From positions 1 to 47,873 of the forward strand of contig WFOA01000015.1 in NCBI GenBank assembly GCA_015488325.1: a stretch of 47,873 nt of DNA, in the 5' to 3' direction. The notes under the pieces were generated by a model. That model was not told where the DNA came from. It saw nothing but the letters and a program-made list of their open reading frames with translations, and did not search any database. This DNA comes from Acidimicrobiia bacterium. Its GTDB lineage: Bacteria > Actinomycetota > Acidimicrobiia > Spongiisociales > ZC4RG35. The position numbers and the translations under genes were made by a program. Shown in pieces: positions 46,151 through 47,873 of the stretch (position 1 is the first letter of the stretch; every line of letters starts with the position of its first letter).

Positions 46151-47526
46151 ATGCGCTCAAAGTACCTGATCCGCTCCCAGTCGGTGACCGCGGCGTCGAA
46201 GGCCTGCTGCTCCGACCGGAAGAAATGGGTGTAGTGCTGCTGCATCTCCGACCCGAAGACGTCCCGGACGAAATCGGAGGCGGCGAACAGCTCGACGGCA
46301 TCCCGGAGGTGCCTGGGTACGTGGGGGACGGACTCGGCTCGGTACACGTCGCCGTCGAACATCTCGGGGGGCTCGGTCTGGTCGACGATGCCGTCGAGTC
46401 CGGCGGCGACCACCCCCGCATAGGCCAGGTAGGGGTTGACGTCGGCCCCGGGGATCCGGCATTCGATCCTGAGGCTGTCGTCGTGGCCGACCACCCGAAA
46501 GCCCGCCGTCCGGTTGTCGTAGCTCCACGCGATCCGGGTCGGGGCCCAGGATCCGTCCTGATACCGCTTGTAGGAGTTGACGGTCGGTGCCATCAGCACC
46601 ATCAGCTCCGGCACCCGGGCCATCCACCCTCCGAGGAACCATCGGAACAGGTCGCTGCATCGGATCGGACCCATCGGAACGTCCCCGGGGAAGACGTTGC
46701 GCTCCCCGTCCCACAGGCTGACGTGGAGATGACAGGACGATCCCGCCTCCGACATGGAGGGTTTCGCCATGAACGTCACCGAGACCCCTTCCTGGTCGGC
46801 GATCTCCTTCATGGCGTGTTTCATCACCGTGTGGCGGTCCGCCATGTCCAACACGTCGGCGTAGGCGACGTTCATCTCGTGCTGGCCCCGACCCCACTCC
46901 CCCTTCGAGTTCTCCACCGGGATGCCCGACGCCGCCAGATGACGCCGCACCCGACCGTGATAGAACTCCTCTCGGGTCCCTTGGAGCAGGTGATAGTCCT
47001 CGATGTACCAGCCTGCCGGGGTCGGATACCGGTACCCGCCCTCGGCCACCTCCCGGTACGAGTCGGTGTACAGGAAGTACTCGAGCTCCGAGGCGGCCTT
47101 CACGTGGTATCCGGCCCGGGCGGCCCGTTCGAGCTGTCTCTTCAGGATGGTGCGGGGCGCCACCGCCACCGGCTCCCCGGTGCGGGTGTCGTAGAGATCG
47201 CACAGGACCATCGCCGTCCGATCCAGCCAGCTCGCCACCCGCAGGGTGGTGGGGTCGGGCACCATGTGGAAGTCGCCGTACCCTTTCTCCCAGTTGGCGT
47301 ACCGGTATCCGGGGACCGGCTCCATCTCCATGTCGACGGTGAGCAGGTAGTCGCAGCCGTGGGTGCCGTGTCCGAACCCGACGTCGAGGAAGTGGGTTGC
47401 GTCGAAGCGTTTGCCGTGGAGCCGGCCGTAATGGTCGGTGAACGCGACCACCACCGTGTCGATCACCCCCTCGGCGACCCGAGCTTCGAGGTCGTCGACG
47501 TCGAGCGTCCCTCGTCGAACCTCCAT
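46147..47526 (-). CDS. Glutamine synthetase family protein (GlnA-like ligase)
   Basis: 'KAASELEYFLYTD', 'GEWGRGQHEMNVAYADVLDMADRHTVMKHAMKEIADQEGVSVTFMAKPSMSEAGSSCHLHVSL', 'RIECRIPGADVNPYLAYAGVVAAGLDGI'. Confidence 0.9.
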   Translation of the reverse strand: MEVRRGTLDVDDLEARVAEGVIDTVVVAFTDHYGRLHGKRFDATHFLDVGFGHGTHGCDYLLTVDMEMEPVPGYRYANWEKGYGDFHMVPDPTTLRVASWLDRTAMVLCDLYDTRTGEPVAVAPRTILKRQLERAARAGYHVKAASELEYFLYTDSYREVAEGGYRYPTPAGWYIEDYHLLQGTREEFYHGRVRRHLAASGIPVENSKGEWGRGQHEMNVAYADVLDMADRHTVMKHAMKEIADQEGVSVTFMAKPSMSEAGSSCHLHVSLWDGERNVFPGDVPMGPIRCSDLFRWFLGGWMARVPELMVLMAPTVNSYKRYQDGSWAPTRIAWSYDNRTAGFRVVGHDDSLRIECRIPGADVNPYLAYAGVVAAGLDGIVDQTEPPEMFDGDVYRAESVPHVPRHLRDAVELFAASDFVRDVFGSEMQQHYTHFFRSEQQAFDAAVTDWERIRYFERI

Positions 47527-47563
47527 CCGTCCTCCCTCCTCGTCGCGCATCTCCGGGCTCCGC

Positions 47564-47873
47564 CTACTTGTCCTGGGCGGTCACGAAGCCACTCATGAAG
47601 GGCTTCTGCATGACGACGAACACGAGTGCCGGCGGGACGGAGGCGATGATGGCCGCCAGCATCAGGGGTCCGAAGGTGAGGGCCCCCCCGAAGTTGAGCA
47701 GCGTCTGCATCGCCACCTGGACCACCTGCGCCGAGTCGTCACGGATGATGAGGCTGGGCCACAGGAACATGTTCCACGTGTAGACGAACTGGATGACGAA
47801 GAGGGCCCCGATGATGTTCCAGGAGAGGGGGATCAGGATTCGGGTGAGGAACGTGAAGGGGGTGGCGCCGTCG
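47564..47873 (-). CDS. Carbohydrate-type ABC transporter permease, partial (5' end beyond window)
   Basis: 'WNMFLWPSLIIRDDSAQVVQVAMQTLLNFGG...GPLMLAAIIASVPPALVFVVMQKPFMSGFVTAQDK'; frame stays open to the window edge. Confidence 0.82.
   Translation of the reverse strand, partial: DGATPFTFLTRILIPLSWNIIGALFVIQFVYTWNMFLWPSLIIRDDSAQVVQVAMQTLLNFGGALTFGPLMLAAIIASVPPALVFVVMQKPFMSGFVTAQDK

Overview
High-GC, probably actinobacterial chromosomal window, densely coded. Most of the ~40 supportable genes fall into metal and redox modules. (1) Molybdate uptake: a one-component HTH/PBP-like regulator plus modA-modB-modC (3.3-6.9 kb). (2) Iron: a DtxR-family regulator and an Fe(III) ABC transporter (8.6-13.1 kb). 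(3) A six-gene complex iron-sulfur molybdoenzyme (CISM) operon: Tat-exported Mo subunit with a degenerate FS0 Cys motif, FeS subunit, NrfD, small membrane protein, TorD-like chaperone, and a polyferredoxin with an MvhD-like centre (14.8-21.7 kb). (4) KorB, a gamma-alpha-fused KorA and an FrhB-like protein in an overlapping operon (22.9-26.8 kb). (5) Metal efflux: a P1B ATPase with a YPC motif, a CopZ-like protein and a MerR-type 19-bp-spacer promoter (28.3-31.0 kb). (6) Sco1, PCuAC-like and CtaG-like oxidase copper-assembly genes. (7) arsR-arsM. A damaged segment at about 6.9-7.6 kb holds a SAM riboswitch in front of a 5'-truncated metY-like gene and a frameshifted, truncated hydrolase that stops at a 47-nt perfect palindrome. 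A near-identical palindrome lies at 13.14 kb, so the pair brackets the iron module. Other items: an orphan exported coiled-coil protein, a formamidase-family protein with an inserted zinc-ribbon-like motif next to a ThiS/MoaD-like protein ending in GG, and two genes with no canonical start codon. No CRISPR, tRNA, rRNA or transposase was recognised. All calls are by eye, without database searches.
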